Assembly (NCBI RefSeq): GCF_013618625.1
Contig: NZ_JABRWO010000004.1
Coordinates: forward strand, 1-64,000
Source of the DNA: Bremerella alba
GTDB lineage: Bacteria > Planctomycetota > Planctomycetia > Pirellulales > Pirellulaceae
Direction of reading: 5' to 3'
Length of the DNA stretch: 64,000 nt
Positions 26,217-40,336 of the stretch are shown one piece after another; position 1 is the stretch's first letter, and every line of letters begins with the position of its first letter. A model generated the notes under the pieces. That model did not search any database and had not been told where the DNA came from. It saw nothing but the letters and a program-made list of their open reading frames with translations. The position numbers and the translations under genes are program-made.

Positions 26217-26906
26217 TTAGCGAACCATATTTGTTTCACGAACGATCACGTATCCGCCATTGGGACCCGGAACGGCACCATTGACCAGGATCACGCCGTT
26301 TTCTTCGTCAACATTGACCACCTTCAGATTACGAATGGTAACCTGGGCATTTCCGTACTGGCCGCTCATCTTCAGGCCTTTGAACGTACGGCTTGGATAG
26401 GCACTGCAGCCGGTACCGCCCGAGTGACGATGAACCTTCTTCACACCGTGAGTAGCACGTTGACCGGCGAAGTTATGTCGCTTCATCACACCGGCATAGC
26501 CGCGACCGCGGCTTGTGGCGATGACATCGACAGACACGGCTTCAGCGAGAACGCCGACGCCGATCTCTTGACCAACTTCAGCACCTTCGATCGAGCCGCG
26601 AAGTTCACGAACGAATCGCTTCGGCTCGCAACCTGCTTTAGCGGAAGGCTCACCACCGGCGGCGGCAAGTCGCTTCGATCGCTTGCTTGAGAGAGGAGCA
26701 ACATGACCACGTTCACTACGAATCGCTAGGCGGCGAGGCTTGTCGCCGTAACCGAGCTGAATTGCCTCATAGCCATCGCGTTCCAGGGTTCGCACCTGAA
26801 GCACGTGACAGGGACCTGCCTGTACAACCGTAACCGGGATAACGTTCCCAGACTCTGTATAGATCTGGGTCATCCCGACCTTACGGCCGAGTATGCCTTT
26901 TGCCAT
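26217..26906 (-). CDS. rplC: 50S ribosomal protein L3
   Basis: This 229-residue L3 reaches the peptidyl transferase centre. It starts MAKGILGRKVGMTQIYTESG and includes SRGRGYAGVMKRHNFAGQRA, THGVKKVHRHSGGTGCSAYP and a C-terminal VNGAVPGPNGGYVIV. It shows the conserved Gln (AGQRATHG) that is methylated in some bacteria. It follows rpsJ. Confidence 0.98.
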   Translation of the reverse strand: MAKGILGRKVGMTQIYTESGNVIPVTVVQAGPCHVLQVRTLERDGYEAIQLGYGDKPRRLAIRSERGHVAPLSSKRSKRLAAAGGEPSAKAGCEPKRFVRELRGSIEGAEVGQEIGVGVLAEAVSVDVIATSRGRGYAGVMKRHNFAGQRATHGVKKVHRHSGGTGCSAYPSRTFKGLKMSGQYGNAQVTIRNLKVVNVDEENGVILVNGAVPGPNGGYVIVRETNMVR

Positions 26907-27019
26907 GATTCGTCGCCTTGTAGTCCGTTGCTCGCTTCGCTGGACCAGCCAAACAGGCCGATTACCATCCGAAGCTTCCAGCCATCCAAAGACTCTTTAA
27001 AACGGGCTGTGTGATTAAA

Positions 27020-27337
27020 CTATCGAGTTGTTGCCTTGATCTTGATATCGACACCAGCTGGCAGGTTCAGCTTATTGAGCGACTCAATCGTCTTGGCGGT
27101 AGCCTGGACGATGTCGATCAGACGCTTATGCGTCCGTACTTCAAACTGCTGACGTGCCTTCTTGTCGATATGCGGACCCGACAGAACGGTATAACGCTCA
27201 ATTCGAGTCGGCAACGGAATAGGACCATGCACTTCCGAATGGGTCCGCTTCGCCGTGTCGACGATGTCGAGAGCACTCTGATCCAAGATCGAGTGATCGT
27301 AAGCTTCCATCCGAATGCGAATAATTTCTTTGGCCAC
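27020..27337 (-). CDS. rpsJ: 30S ribosomal protein S10 (NusE)
   Basis: This 105-residue S10 works in the ribosome head and, with NusB, in transcription antitermination. It begins (V)[20 protein letters not shown] from a GTG codon and contains the [19 protein letters not shown] loop. It is the first gene of the S10 operon, with a strong promoter about 95 bases upstream and a leader containing a CCCGG/CCGGG hairpin. Confidence 0.97.
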   Translation of the reverse strand: MAKEIIRIRMEAYDHSILDQSALDIVDTAKRTHSEVHGPIPLPTRIERYTVLSGPHIDKKARQQFEVRTHKRLIDIVQATAKTIESLNKLNLPAGVDIKIKATTR

Positions 27338-27430
27338 GTGCCTGATCCCTATTAACTGCTTCCCGGTAACCCGGGGTTGTATTTTCTTTTCGCTCCCTGG
27401 TCGCTCTTTGAGCTAACTGGGAAACAGATG

Positions 27431-27459
27431 ATATTAAAAATCTAACGTGCTTTCGTCAA
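27431..27459 (-). promoter_or_regulatory. sigma-70 promoter of the S10 operon
   Basis: On the minus strand TTGACG is followed after exactly 17 bases by TAATAT. Transcription would start near 27424, giving a leader of about 85 bases before rpsJ. This is one of the best consensus promoters in the window and stands directly before the longest ribosomal gene run. Confidence 0.75.
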
Positions 27460-27701
27460 TGGGCTCCGGTTTGGATTTCGAACCTTTTTCGAAGGGTTGT
27501 CTCGAATAGCATAAAAACCTCTGCTTTAGGGCCGTTAAACGCCTCTTCTCGGATCGCAGCGAGGGCCAGTACATGGGAACAGCCTGTCGGATTTTCGGAA
27601 CTCATGGCTTTGATTCGTGGCTTTTCGGCCGGAACCGTCATAATGCACTTTGCGAATTCTCGTCTTTCACTTATTTCCTAGTCCGACAAAGGCCATCAGG
27701 T

Positions 27702-27971
27702 GTGTCGCGTTCTAACCGATTGCAAATTAGCCTAAAGGGCCTTTTGTTAGCTATCCTGACCCTTTCCGCAGGCCTAGCGATCCTTCGAGCGACGAAATAC
27801 GACCTTCATCAGTTCGTTGGCGTGACCGCGACCATTGCCGGAGTAGGTGCAATTCTATTTCTGGCGGCCCTGTACTCCCTCGACCTGATCGGCATCACAA
27901 CGTGGGCCATGCGAGTAAGGAGGAAACGAAACGACTCGAATTCTCGCCAAGACCCACCGCAGCCCGACTAG
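27702..27971 (+). CDS. small two-helix membrane protein, unknown
   Basis: A short plus-strand protein, 89 residues if it starts at the in-frame GTG at 27702 (the open frame extends to an ATG at 27573). It has a basic RSNRLQISLKGLLLAILTL start followed by a first membrane helix, a second helix (VGVTATIAGVGAILFLAALY), and a charged Ser/Arg/Pro tail. The start resembles the short 'SLRTLL' membrane proteins frequent in planctomycetes. The function is not recognised. It is the only plus-strand gene inside the ribosomal block and converges on fusA. Confidence 0.5.
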   Translation: MSRSNRLQISLKGLLLAILTLSAGLAILRATKYDLHQFVGVTATIAGVGAILFLAALYSLDLIGITTWAMRVRRKRNDSNSRQDPPQPD

Positions 27972-27990
27972 CCCACCTAGACCAGTCAGT

Positions 27991-30069
27991 CTACATAAAC
28001 TGCTTGATCAGCTCAGGCGGTGCGGCAGCGTACTTTAGCGGCTCCATACTGCTCGATGCCCGGCCCTGACTCAGGCTTCGCATCGCACTGGAATAGCCAA
28101 ATAGCTCGGCCAGCGGGGCGTGGGCCTCAATAATCGCGTCGCCAGAGCGGTTCTCTGTCTTAGCGATCTCGCCGCGCCGCTTCATGATGTCGCCGACGAA
28201 ATCCCCCATATAATCCTCTGGCGTCGTGATCGTCAGCTTCATGATCGGCTCGAGCAAGGTCGGCACGGCCGCTTCCAGTCCCTTCTCGAACGCATCGCCT
28301 GCGGCAATTGCAAAGGCCGTTTCGGTTGACCCTACTTCCTCTACTTCCGCATCGAGGATCGTGATCTTGATATCTGCCAGCGGGAACCCGCCAATGATCC
28401 CACCGCCGACCGATCGACTGCGAAGCTCTTCCATGGCAGCCTCGACCAGATTAAACGGCACGCGTTCTGGCGGAATCTTGGGAATGATAATCACTGGCTG
28501 CTGCTGATTCGGCGAGTGTTCGACCTGGATCGTCAGCTTCGCGAACAACTGCTGCCCTTGAATGATCCGGTGACATTCACCAGTCACCTTGGCCGACTTG
28601 CCGATCGTTTCGCGGTAACTAACTCGCGGTTTATGCACTTTGACGTTGAGCTTGAAATCTCGCAATAGTCGATGGCGAATTACCTCCAGATGCAACTCGC
28701 CCATCCCGCTGATAATTGTTTGCCCAGTGTCCTTGTTTTCGTCTGCGGCGAATGTGGGATCCTGACGACGCATCATCAACAGCGTCTCGGAAAGCTTATC
28801 GCGATCAGCCGACGACTCTGGCTCGATGGCCATTCCAATCACCGTTTCCGGGAAATTGATCGACTCGAGTAAAATCGGGCTGCGAGTATCGCAAAGAGTA
28901 TCCCCGGTCACCGAGTGACGCAGCCCAATGATGCCAACAATATCGCCTGTACCGACATAGTCGACTTGCTCCTTCTTGGATGCCTGAATGTGCCATAGCT
29001 GGGCACAGTTCTCCTTCACGTCGCGGCCTGGATTTAACAAGCGCGAGTTTGGCTTCAATTCGCCTGAATAGACGCGGACCCAAGTCATGTCGCCGTGCTT
29101 GGCAGGCAATACCTTGAAGACGAGACCGCAGAACGGCTCTTTCGGGTCAGGCTCACGCTTTTCAGCCTGGCCATTCTTCGTCGGATTGGTTCCCACCACG
29201 GCGGAAACATCCTTGGGGCTCGGCAAATAATAGGTAACCGCATCCAAAATTGGCTGAACACCAATACCATCCAAGGCCGAACCACACATCACCGGCTGAA
29301 GCTGACGGGCCAGCGTTCCCTCTCGCAGAACCTGGCGAATCAGCGCAGGTGGAATTGGTTCTTCAGAGAGGCTCAACTCCATCAGTTCGTTGCTGAGATC
29401 GTACAGCTTCTCAAGCAAGTTTTCACGCCATTGCTGGGCCTTTTCGAGGTATTCTTCTGGGATATCGAGCACGTCGCGGGTTCGATCCTGATCCCCTTCA
29501 CCGAAATGCAGCATCTTCATCTCGATCAAATCAATCACGCCACGAAATGCATCCGCAACATGCGGCGGCCCGGAGCCTACCGGGATTTGAATAGGGACCG
29601 GATTTGCCTTGAGCCGCCTTTCAATCTGCTGCAAAACGGAATCGAAATCAGCTCCTTCGCGGTCCATCTTGTTAATAAACGCGACGCGTGGAACCTTGTA
29701 TCGATTGGCTTGCCGCCAGACGGTTTCGCTCTGGGCCTCGACCCCTTCTCGGGCACTGAAAACAACCACGCCCCCATCCAGAACTCGCAAACAGCGCTCA
29801 ACCTCGGCCGTAAAGTCGACGTGACCTGGCGTATCGATCAGGTTGACGGTGTAGTTTTCCCAGGGAAACGTCACACACGCCGAATAAATAGTGATACCCC
29901 GTTCGGCCTCCTCAGGATCAAAGTCCGTTTGGGTCGTCCCCTTGTCGACCTCACCAACCTTGTGCGATGTACCGCTGTAATAGAGCATCCGCTCGGTCAC
30001 CGTCGTCTTGCCAGCGTCGATGTGGGCAATCACCCCGATATTGCGAATGTCTTCAAGTTTACGATCCAT
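27991..30069 (-). CDS. fusA: elongation factor G, EF-G2 / spdEFG2-like
   Basis: This 692-residue translational GTPase has G1 AHIDAGKTT, G3 DTPGHVD and G4 NKMD, followed by EF-G domains II-V. Its switch I region (YYSGTSHKVGEVDKGTTQTD, then FDPEEAERGITI) and the VERCLRVLDGGVVVFSAREG segment resemble mitochondrial EF-G2 and bacterial spdEFG2, which act in ribosome recycling, more than the canonical translocase. That subtype is inference from remembered family sequences. It follows rpsG but is separated from it by a terminator and 275 bases, so it may have its own promoter. Confidence 0.93.
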   Translation of the reverse strand: MDRKLEDIRNIGVIAHIDAGKTTVTERMLYYSGTSHKVGEVDKGTTQTDFDPEEAERGITIYSACVTFPWENYTVNLIDTPGHVDFTAEVERCLRVLDGGVVVFSAREGVEAQSETVWRQANRYKVPRVAFINKMDREGADFDSVLQQIERRLKANPVPIQIPVGSGPPHVADAFRGVIDLIEMKMLHFGEGDQDRTRDVLDIPEEYLEKAQQWRENLLEKLYDLSNELMELSLSEEPIPPALIRQVLREGTLARQLQPVMCGSALDGIGVQPILDAVTYYLPSPKDVSAVVGTNPTKNGQAEKREPDPKEPFCGLVFKVLPAKHGDMTWVRVYSGELKPNSRLLNPGRDVKENCAQLWHIQASKKEQVDYVGTGDIVGIIGLRHSVTGDTLCDTRSPILLESINFPETVIGMAIEPESSADRDKLSETLLMMRRQDPTFAADENKDTGQTIISGMGELHLEVIRHRLLRDFKLNVKVHKPRVSYRETIGKSAKVTGECHRIIQGQQLFAKLTIQVEHSPNQQQPVIIIPKIPPERVPFNLVEAAMEELRSRSVGGGIIGGFPLADIKITILDAEVEEVGSTETAFAIAAGDAFEKGLEAAVPTLLEPIMKLTITTPEDYMGDFVGDIMKRRGEIAKTENRSGDAIIEAHAPLAELFGYSSAMRSLSQGRASSSMEPLKYAAAPPELIKQFM

Positions 30070-30298
30070 GACTCTGACGCCAGCCGCTTTCGACTGGACC
30101 TTTCTTGCTTCTCAGTAGGTGACAAAGGGAATTGTCTATTTTGCTCGTTTCTTATTCCGTCGACCATGCCAGGAAAAAGATGAATTTGCAGTATTCTTGC
30201 GGCTGCACCCTCAAGGGAACCATGAAATAAGCAATCAGGCATTCATGACTCAGACGGCTTTCCCTGACGAAGTGCGGGAACAAGAAAGATCGGCGCAT

Positions 30299-30332
30299 AA
30301 AAAAAGCCGCACTTCGATGGAAGCACGGCTTT
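30299..30332 (-). terminator. intrinsic terminator after rpsG
   Basis: AAAGCCG and CGGCTTT pair around an inner CTTC/GAAG stem, and on the minus strand seven T residues follow. It lies 13-46 bases after the rpsG stop and separates rpsL-rpsG from fusA. Confidence 0.8.
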
Positions 30333-30344
30333 CGCTTTGAGTTT

Positions 30345-30815
30345 TTACCAAGCGAAGTGCGCGAACGCTTTATTCGCGTCAGCCATGCGGTGCACGTTTT
30401 CACGCTGGGTGTAAGCAGTACCTTCGCGGTTGTACGCTGCGTACAACTCGTCAGCCAACTTCAAGTGGGTCGGACGACCCTTCTTGTCGCGAACGGCCTT
30501 CAACAACCAACGAACAGCCAGCGACTGCTGACGCGTACGGTTGACCTGCATGGGAACCTGATAAGCGGCACCACCGACTCGCTTCGAGCGAACTTCGATG
30601 TGCGGCTTCACGTTCTCGACAGCCTGGGTGAAGACATCAATCGGCTCTTGATCCGGAATACGCTTCTTCAGTTCATCCATGGCACCATAGAAAACTTCCT
30701 GAGCGGTCGTCTTCTTGCCATCCTGCATAAGGCAATTGATGAACTTACTGGCCATGATCGACTTATAACGAGGATCTGGCTTTAACGTTTCGCGACTGGC
30801 GGTAATCTTACCCAT
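30345..30815 (-). CDS. rpsG: 30S ribosomal protein S7
   Basis: This 156-residue S7 nucleates assembly of the small-subunit head and touches E-site tRNA. It has [17 protein letters not shown], the [20 protein letters not shown] segment, the beta-hairpin [16 protein letters not shown] and a C-terminal [20 protein letters not shown]. It follows rpsL by about 90 bases. Confidence 0.98.
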   Translation of the reverse strand: MGKITASRETLKPDPRYKSIMASKFINCLMQDGKKTTAQEVFYGAMDELKKRIPDQEPIDVFTQAVENVKPHIEVRSKRVGGAAYQVPMQVNRTRQQSLAVRWLLKAVRDKKGRPTHLKLADELYAAYNREGTAYTQRENVHRMADANKAFAHFAW

Positions 30816-30904
30816 CGTTGGTAACTAACTATTCGCTATTGCTTTGGTTTATGGGATGACGCTTCATATCGAGATGCTAGGCACATAGGCCGAAAGCATC
30901 GCGA

Positions 30905-31273
30905 CTAGCTTCGCTTCGCACCGTAACGGCTGCGGGACTGCTTACGACCGCTAACACCCAACGCATCGAGGGCACCACGGACGACCTGATAACGCACACC
31001 AGGAAGGTCACGAACACGACCACCACGCACGAGAACAATCGAGTGTTCCTGCAGGCTGTGGCCTTCGCCTGGGATGTAAACAGTGACTTCCTTCTGATTC
31101 GACAGACGCACACGAGCGATCTTCCGAAGAGCCGAGTTCGGCTTCTTAGGGGTCATTGTGCGGACCTGCAAACACACACCACGCTTCTGCGGGCACTTCT
31201 CCAAAACTGGGGACTTGGAGAACTTACGCTTCTTTTTTCGCGGCTTACGAACGAGCTGATTAATGGTGGGCAT
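30905..31273 (-). CDS. rpsL: 30S ribosomal protein S12
   Basis: This 122-residue S12 forms part of the decoding centre. It starts [17 protein letters not shown] and carries [12 protein letters not shown] with K43 and [15 protein letters not shown]. At position 88 an Arg (codon at 31010-31012) replaces the Lys that is usual in bacteria; K88R is a known streptomycin-resistance change elsewhere. A frame to 31294 adds seven residues without family support. It opens the rpsL-rpsG transcript. Confidence 0.97.
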   Translation of the reverse strand: MPTINQLVRKPRKKKRKFSKSPVLEKCPQKRGVCLQVRTMTPKKPNSALRKIARVRLSNQKEVTVYIPGEGHSLQEHSIVLVRGGRVRDLPGVRYQVVRGALDALGVSGRKQSRSRYGAKRS

Positions 31274-31341
31274 AGGTCGCCGTTGCTTTTCCATAGGGCC
31301 GCGATGATCTGGGGCGGCCGAATTTCTGTTTGCTTACTGTC

Positions 31342-31364
31342 GCTTCCCACGGATCATGGGAAGC
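31342..31364 (-). promoter_or_regulatory. 5' hairpin of the rpsL transcript
   Basis: GCTTCCCA and TGGGAAGC pair (8 bp, 7-base loop) immediately downstream of the -10 element, so the mRNA would begin within a base or two of the stem. It might protect the 5' end or act as an operator; neither is shown by the sequence. Confidence 0.5.
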
Positions 31365-31369
31365 CCTTT

Positions 31370-31397
31370 AAATTAGCCGATTGCTGGAAACTGTCAA
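31370..31397 (-). promoter_or_regulatory. sigma-70 promoter of rpsL-rpsG
   Basis: A perfect -35 box TTGACA is followed after 16 bases by TAATTT on the minus strand, about 97 bases upstream of the rpsL start. The 355-base gap between rpoC and rpsL holds this promoter, the adjacent hairpin and the rpoC 3' hairpin; no gene is seen in it. Confidence 0.75.
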
Positions 31398-31551
31398 CCC
31401 GTAATGAAGATCTCACGGGAAAACGTGATCCAGTATTGGCTCTCTTAATCTCTCTCGTCCCATCGCCCCCTTGGTGAGACGATGAGAATCGAATTGGCTA
31501 CCTGCTTCATGAGCTCTCCCACCTAGAAAGGGAGGAGGAGCCTCAAAGCAG

Positions 31552-31575
31552 CATGGCCACGCGGACGTGGCCATG
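31552..31575 (-). terminator. hairpin after rpoC, probable terminator
   Basis: CATGGCCACG and CGTGGCCATG form a perfect 10-bp stem with a 4-base loop, 54-77 bases after the rpoC stop. The T-tract is poor (CTGCTTT), so termination may be partial. Its core GGCCACGCGNACGTGGCC recurs at 58549-58572 after another gene. Confidence 0.6.
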
Positions 31576-31628
31576 ACACCTTACTTGCTTAGCACTTTGG
31601 ACTGTTTAATTTGCCCAAACGCTTTGCC

Positions 31629-34600
31629 TTACAGCTCGTCCCCGTTGGGGTCGAAGCCTTCACCACCCTCTTGCGGTGGTAGAGGAGGCTGCTGCTGGGG
31701 CGGTTGATGCTGCGGTGGCTCATGACCATAGGTCGGGCCTTCGGTTGCAGGGATCGGGCCGCCGCCACCGAGTAGGCTTTCCAAGCCCGGAGCAGGAGCC
31801 ATCTCGGAGATCGCTGCAGGTCCTTGACCTGGCTGCGGCTGCTCGCTGTTGTCTTGCAGCAGCGGGAAGCTATCTTCCAGCGTGCGTTCGCGGGTTCGCG
31901 AAGCCAGCTCAGCCAATGCTTCTGGATTGATACGGACTTCCGAATCCTGGAAGGTTCGGAAACCGGTACCGGCCGGAATCAAGTGACCCAAGATCACGTT
32001 TTCCTTCAGACCGATTAGTTCGTCGATCTTGCCTGCCAGGGCGGCCTCGGTAAGAACCTTAGTCGTTTCCTGGAAAGACGCAGCCGAGATAAAGCTGGAA
32101 CTCTGAACGGCTGCCTTGGTAATCCCCAAGAGCTGCGTCGAAGCACTTGCCGCGGCGGGCTTGCTTCCCTTGGCGGGGCTGCCGCCGAGAGATTCGATCT
32201 GACCGTTTTCCTGTTCCAACGCTTCCTTCGGCACAATCATGCCTTCGGTGAACTGCTGCGAGTCACCGGTACCGCTGATTTTCAAGCAGCGAGAAAGCTG
32301 ATCGTTTGCTCGACGGAAATCAAACTTGTCCATCACCAAGCCCGGCAGCAAGCTTGTATCGCCTGCCGAGTCGACCATCACCTTTCGCAGCATGCGTGCG
32401 ACGATGATCTCGATGTGCTTGTCGTTGATTTCCACACGCTGGCTGCGATAGACGCCTTGGATTTCGTGCAGCAGGTATTGCTGAACGGCTTCTTCGCCTG
32501 AAATTCGCAGGATATCGTGAGGAACGAGTGGACCGTCGATCAGCGATTGACCCGCTTTGACGTAGTCGCCGGTGTGAACCAGGAATCGTTTACCGTGCGG
32601 AACGAGATGCTCACGTTCGATGCCGGACTCGTTGCGAACGATGATCGTACGCTTGCCGCGTTTCTTCTCGGAAAGGATTTCGACCACACCGTCGATCTCG
32701 GCCATCACGGCAGGATCTTTCGGCTTACGAGCCTCGAAAATTTCCGTAACTCGCGGCAGACCACCGGTGATGTCCTTAACACCGCCCGATTCACGCGGCG
32801 TACTGGCAACCGTGGTACCAGCAGAAACCTTGGTACCTTCCTCGACGTCGATGATTGCCTTCTCTGGCAGATAATAAACGTCGAGCGGCTTGCCATCTTC
32901 GTCCTCGATCACCAACTGCGGATGGAAGTCACCCTTGTGCTCGGTGATCATACGGCGCGTGTGCCCCGTCGAGTCGTGCTCGATGATCATCGTTTCCCCT
33001 TCGACGACGTCCTCGTAACGGACGCGACCGCCGACTTCGGCAACGATCGGAATCGAGTAAGGATTCCACGAGCAAAGAACGTCTCCGGTCTTCACTTCGG
33101 TGTTTTCTTTGACTTCCAGGGTAGCACCAGTCGGCACGTCATAGCTTTCGATTTCACGACCCTTGGCGTCGACGATCGTGATTTCACCATTTCGGGTGAG
33201 AACGATGTCTTTGCCTTCGTCGTTGGTCGCCGTACGCATACGGGTAAACTTGACGAAACCGCCACGCTTGGTCTTCTTTTCGTGCTCTTCAGTATCCGTA
33301 ACGGCCACACCACCGATGTGGAAGGTACGCATCGTAAGCTGCGTGCCTGGTTCCCCAATCGACTGGGCGGCAATGATACCGACGGCCATGCCTTCTTCAA
33401 CCTGATCACCGGTCGACATGTCCATGCCGTAGCATGCTTTGCAGCAACCCAGGCCGGTATCGCAGGTCATTGGGCTGCGAACCTGGATACGTTCCAGCCC
33501 CATCTTTTCGATCTTGCGGGCCGTATCCGGCGTGATCATCTCGTTTTCGCGAACGATCACTTCGTCCGTGATCGGATTCACAATGCTCTGGCGACTCACA
33601 CGACCTTTGATCGCATCGGCCAGCGAGACTTCCACCTTTTCACCGCGGTAAATGACCCCCTTGGTAATACCTTGGGTCGTTTCGCAGTCGTCCCGAGTGA
33701 TCACCACGTTCTGTGCGACGTCGGCCAGTTTACGCGTCAGGTAACCGGAGTCGGCCGTCTTCAATGCCGTATCGGCCAGACCCTTTCGGGCACCGTGCGT
33801 CGAAGAGAAGTATTCGAGCACCGTCAGGCCTTCACGGAAGTTCGACTTGATCGGCGTTTCGATGATTTCGCCCGACGGCTTAGCCATCAGACCACGCATA
33901 CCGGCCAGCTGTCGAATCTGCTCAGTACCACCACGAGCACCCGAGTCGGCCATCAAGTACACCGGGTTGATGTAACCGTGACCGCCACGAACATCGTTCT
34001 TCATCTCGGTCATCATCTCGGCAGTAATCTGCTCACGAGCATGGGTCCAAGCGTCGAGAACCTGGTTAACACGTTCCTTATCGGTGATCACACCGCGTTC
34101 ATACAGCTTCTTAAACTTGATCACCTTCTTCTCAGCTTCACCGATAATCTTGTGCTTCGAGTCTGGAGTCACAAGGTCGTCGGTTGCGAAGGAAAGTCCA
34201 CTGCGGGTCGATTCGCGGAAGCCAAGCTGGTTCATATCGTCCAGCAAGTTAATCGTTGCCCGGCGTCCCAAACGCTGGTAACAGTCGGAAATCACCTTGG
34301 ACAACTCACCACTGCCGAGCGAGTAGTTGTAGTAGTCCATCCCCTCAGGCAGCATCTCGTTGAACAGGACGCGGCCGAAGGTCGTATCGACAATCCGGGT
34401 GTTGCTCTCTTCGTCGTCTTCGCCCTTAAGCTTTCGGCCTTCGGGAAGACGAACTTTGATCACAGCATGCAGATCGATAATCCCCTGAGCGAACGCGTAG
34501 TCCGCCTCGTCCATCGAGGAGAAGGTCATGCCTTCGCCGGGACGATTGGGCAGGCTAATGGTGATGAAGTTACAACCCATCACTACGTCCTGCGACGGGC

Positions 34601-36095
34601 TCATGATCGGCTTACCGTTGGACGGAGCAAAGATATTGTTGGTCGCCAACATCAGCGTGTGGGCTTCCACCTGGGCTTCAATCGAAAGCGGCAGGTGAAC
34701 GGCCATCTGGTCGCCGTCGAAGTCGGCATTGAAACCTTTGCAGACCAGCGGATGAAGATGAATCGCGTTACCTTCCACCAGGGTTGGCTCGAAGGCCTGA
34801 ATCCCCATACGGTGAAGTGTCGGAGCACGATTCAACAGAACCGGGTGATTCTGGATCACTGATTCCAAGATATCCCAGACTTCTTCATCCTTTCGCTCGA
34901 GCATCTTCTTGGCGCTCTTGATGGTATCGGCGTGACCCAACACCTTGAGCTTGCGAATGATGAATGGCTGATACAGCTCCAACGCGATCTTCTTAGGCAA
35001 ACCGCACTGATGAAGCTTCATCCGCGGACCAACCACGATCACGGAACGAGCCGAGTAGTCGACACGTTTACCGAGCAGATTTTCACGGAAACGCCCCTGC
35101 TTACCCTTGATCATGTCGGTCAGGGACTTGAGCGGACGGTTGCTGCTACCAAGCACCGGACGCTTGCAGCGGTTGTTGTCGAACAAGGCGTCGACCGATT
35201 GCTGCAGCATTCGCTTTTCATTGCGGATGATGACTTCCGGAGCGTTCAGATCGACCAACTTCCGCAGGCGGTTGTTGCGATTGATGATACGACGGTAGAG
35301 GTCGTTCAAGTCGGACGTGGCGAAATTGCCTGAGTCCAACAGAACCAGCGGACGCAGATCCGGAGGAATCACCGGGATGACGTCCATAATCATCCATTCC
35401 GGCTTGTTGTCGCTATCACGGATCGCCTCGACGATCTTCAAGCGATTGGTGTAATCTTTACGCTTCTGCTTCGAGCCTGTTTCGGCCAAGTCCTTACGCA
35501 GATCGATCGAAAGTTGCACCAGGTCTAACCCTTGGAGCAACTTGCGAACGGCTTCGGCACCCATGTCGGCTTCAAACGAGCCGGAGCCGAATTGTTCGAC
35601 CGCACCGCGGTACTCTTCTTCGGTCAGCGTCTGGAACTTCTCGAGATCGGTGGAGCCTGGGTCAACCACGACGTAATCCTGGAAGTAGATCACTTTTTCC
35701 AGGCTCGAGGTCTTCATCGCCAACAAGTTACCCAAACGGCTGGGCATGGCCTTGAAGAACCAGATGTGAACAATCGGGGCGGCCAGCTCAATGTGCCCCA
35801 TGCGCTTGCGGCGAACGCGGCTGTGCGTGATTTTCACACCACAGCGATCGCAGATCATGCCTTTGTACTTCATGCCGCGATACTTACCGCAGGCACATTC
35901 CCAGTCCTTTTCCGGGCCGAAGATACGTTCGCAGAAAAGGCCGTCCTTTTCTGGGCGGTAAGTTCGGTAGTTAATAGTCTCCGGCTTTTTGACTTCACCG
36001 AACGACCAACTGCGGATGTCGTGAGGCCGTGCGAGGCTGATCTTGACCGCGGTGTAATCGTTGATTCGGTCGTAAGAGCTTTCGAGAATACTCAT
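31629..36095 (-). CDS. rpoC: RNA polymerase beta' subunit
   Basis: This 1488-residue catalytic subunit has the N-terminal zinc finger (CACGKYRG ... CDRCG), the active-site [15 protein letters not shown] with three Asp for magnesium, the second zinc site [13 protein letters not shown] and the trigger loop region. The C-terminus has a Gly/Pro/Gln-rich tail of about 50 residues ([12 protein letters not shown]) not found in E. coli. A GGAG lies 9 bases upstream of the ATG. It follows rpoB by 138 bases containing a hairpin. Confidence 0.99.
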   Translation of the reverse strand: MSILESSYDRINDYTAVKISLARPHDIRSWSFGEVKKPETINYRTYRPEKDGLFCERIFGPEKDWECACGKYRGMKYKGMICDRCGVKITHSRVRRKRMGHIELAAPIVHIWFFKAMPSRLGNLLAMKTSSLEKVIYFQDYVVVDPGSTDLEKFQTLTEEEYRGAVEQFGSGSFEADMGAEAVRKLLQGLDLVQLSIDLRKDLAETGSKQKRKDYTNRLKIVEAIRDSDNKPEWMIMDVIPVIPPDLRPLVLLDSGNFATSDLNDLYRRIINRNNRLRKLVDLNAPEVIIRNEKRMLQQSVDALFDNNRCKRPVLGSSNRPLKSLTDMIKGKQGRFRENLLGKRVDYSARSVIVVGPRMKLHQCGLPKKIALELYQPFIIRKLKVLGHADTIKSAKKMLERKDEEVWDILESVIQNHPVLLNRAPTLHRMGIQAFEPTLVEGNAIHLHPLVCKGFNADFDGDQMAVHLPLSIEAQVEAHTLMLATNNIFAPSNGKPIMSPSQDVVMGCNFITISLPNRPGEGMTFSSMDEADYAFAQGIIDLHAVIKVRLPEGRKLKGEDDEESNTRIVDTTFGRVLFNEMLPEGMDYYNYSLGSGELSKVISDCYQRLGRRATINLLDDMNQLGFRESTRSGLSFATDDLVTPDSKHKIIGEAEKKVIKFKKLYERGVITDKERVNQVLDAWTHAREQITAEMMTEMKNDVRGGHGYINPVYLMADSGARGGTEQIRQLAGMRGLMAKPSGEIIETPIKSNFREGLTVLEYFSSTHGARKGLADTALKTADSGYLTRKLADVAQNVVITRDDCETTQGITKGVIYRGEKVEVSLADAIKGRVSRQSIVNPITDEVIVRENEMITPDTARKIEKMGLERIQVRSPMTCDTGLGCCKACYGMDMSTGDQVEEGMAVGIIAAQSIGEPGTQLTMRTFHIGGVAVTDTEEHEKKTKRGGFVKFTRMRTATNDEGKDIVLTRNGEITIVDAKGREIESYDVPTGATLEVKENTEVKTGDVLCSWNPYSIPIVAEVGGRVRYEDVVEGETMIIEHDSTGHTRRMITEHKGDFHPQLVIEDEDGKPLDVYYLPEKAIIDVEEGTKVSAGTTVASTPRESGGVKDITGGLPRVTEIFEARKPKDPAVMAEIDGVVEILSEKKRGKRTIIVRNESGIEREHLVPHGKRFLVHTGDYVKAGQSLIDGPLVPHDILRISGEEAVQQYLLHEIQGVYRSQRVEINDKHIEIIVARMLRKVMVDSAGDTSLLPGLVMDKFDFRRANDQLSRCLKISGTGDSQQFTEGMIVPKEALEQENGQIESLGGSPAKGSKPAAASASTQLLGITKAAVQSSSFISAASFQETTKVLTEAALAGKIDELIGLKENVILGHLIPAGTGFRTFQDSEVRINPEALAELASRTRERTLEDSFPLLQDNSEQPQPGQGPAAISEMAPAPGLESLLGGGGPIPATEGPTYGHEPPQHQPPQQQPPLPPQEGGEGFDPNGDEL

Positions 36096-36190
36096 GGCCC
36101 GTGCTCCTTATGTGTATGCCACTTGGATGGTCGTGTTGGTGAAGATGCAGTTGGCTACTAATTGGCGTGCCAACTGCGGGGTCGCCAATC

Positions 36191-36213
36191 GCGGACTGAG
36201 CACCTCAGTCCGC
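36191..36213 (-). promoter_or_regulatory. hairpin between rpoB and rpoC
   Basis: GCGGACTGAG and CTCAGTCCGC form a perfect 10-bp stem with a CAC loop in the 138-base spacer. There is no T-tract, so it is more likely an mRNA processing or stability element than a terminator. Confidence 0.6.
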
Positions 36214-36233
36214 CGCAGAGGACGCCGCTTGGA

Positions 36234-39983
<3,750 letters not shown>

Positions 39984-40336
39984 AGGCGACGCGACTCCTT
40001 GGGCGGCAAATCAAAAAACAACATGCTTTCGCGACAAATCTGATGCGGACAAAATGCAGGGTTTTACCCATCAATCCGAAGCAGATAGCGTGAAAGCATG
40101 AGCGATACGGGCGGACAGTAGAGGTTCAAGTTCGAGCAGCGAAAGCGCGCAGCTGGCGCCATGCAAGCTAGCACGACTGCCGATGCAGGCGCGCATTCTT
40201 ACCTGATTTCCATCCATGCTGTCAAAAGAAAAAGAAGATCCGGAAGACTTCAAAATCACACCTCGCGACGTTGCCTCTTTAGTATAGGGGAGGCAACGTC
40301 TGAGTGAAAACAGGAAATCAGCCAATAACCGTAGTC
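39984..40336. other. rplL-rpoB intergenic region with hairpin
   Basis: No gene was seen in these 353 bases. A perfect 11-bp stem GACGTTGCCTC / GAGGCAACGTC with a 12-base loop lies at 40267-40300, 37-70 bases after the rplL stop, and lacks a T-tract. In E. coli the same interval holds an attenuator and an RNase III site, so a similar role in lowering rpoBC expression relative to rplJL is plausible. Confidence 0.6.

Noticed and set aside
32517-34862. 781-codon open frame on the plus strand inside rpoC
   Set aside because: It is the antisense of a strongly conserved gene. Codon bias of rpoC keeps the opposite frame free of stops and the product matches no family.
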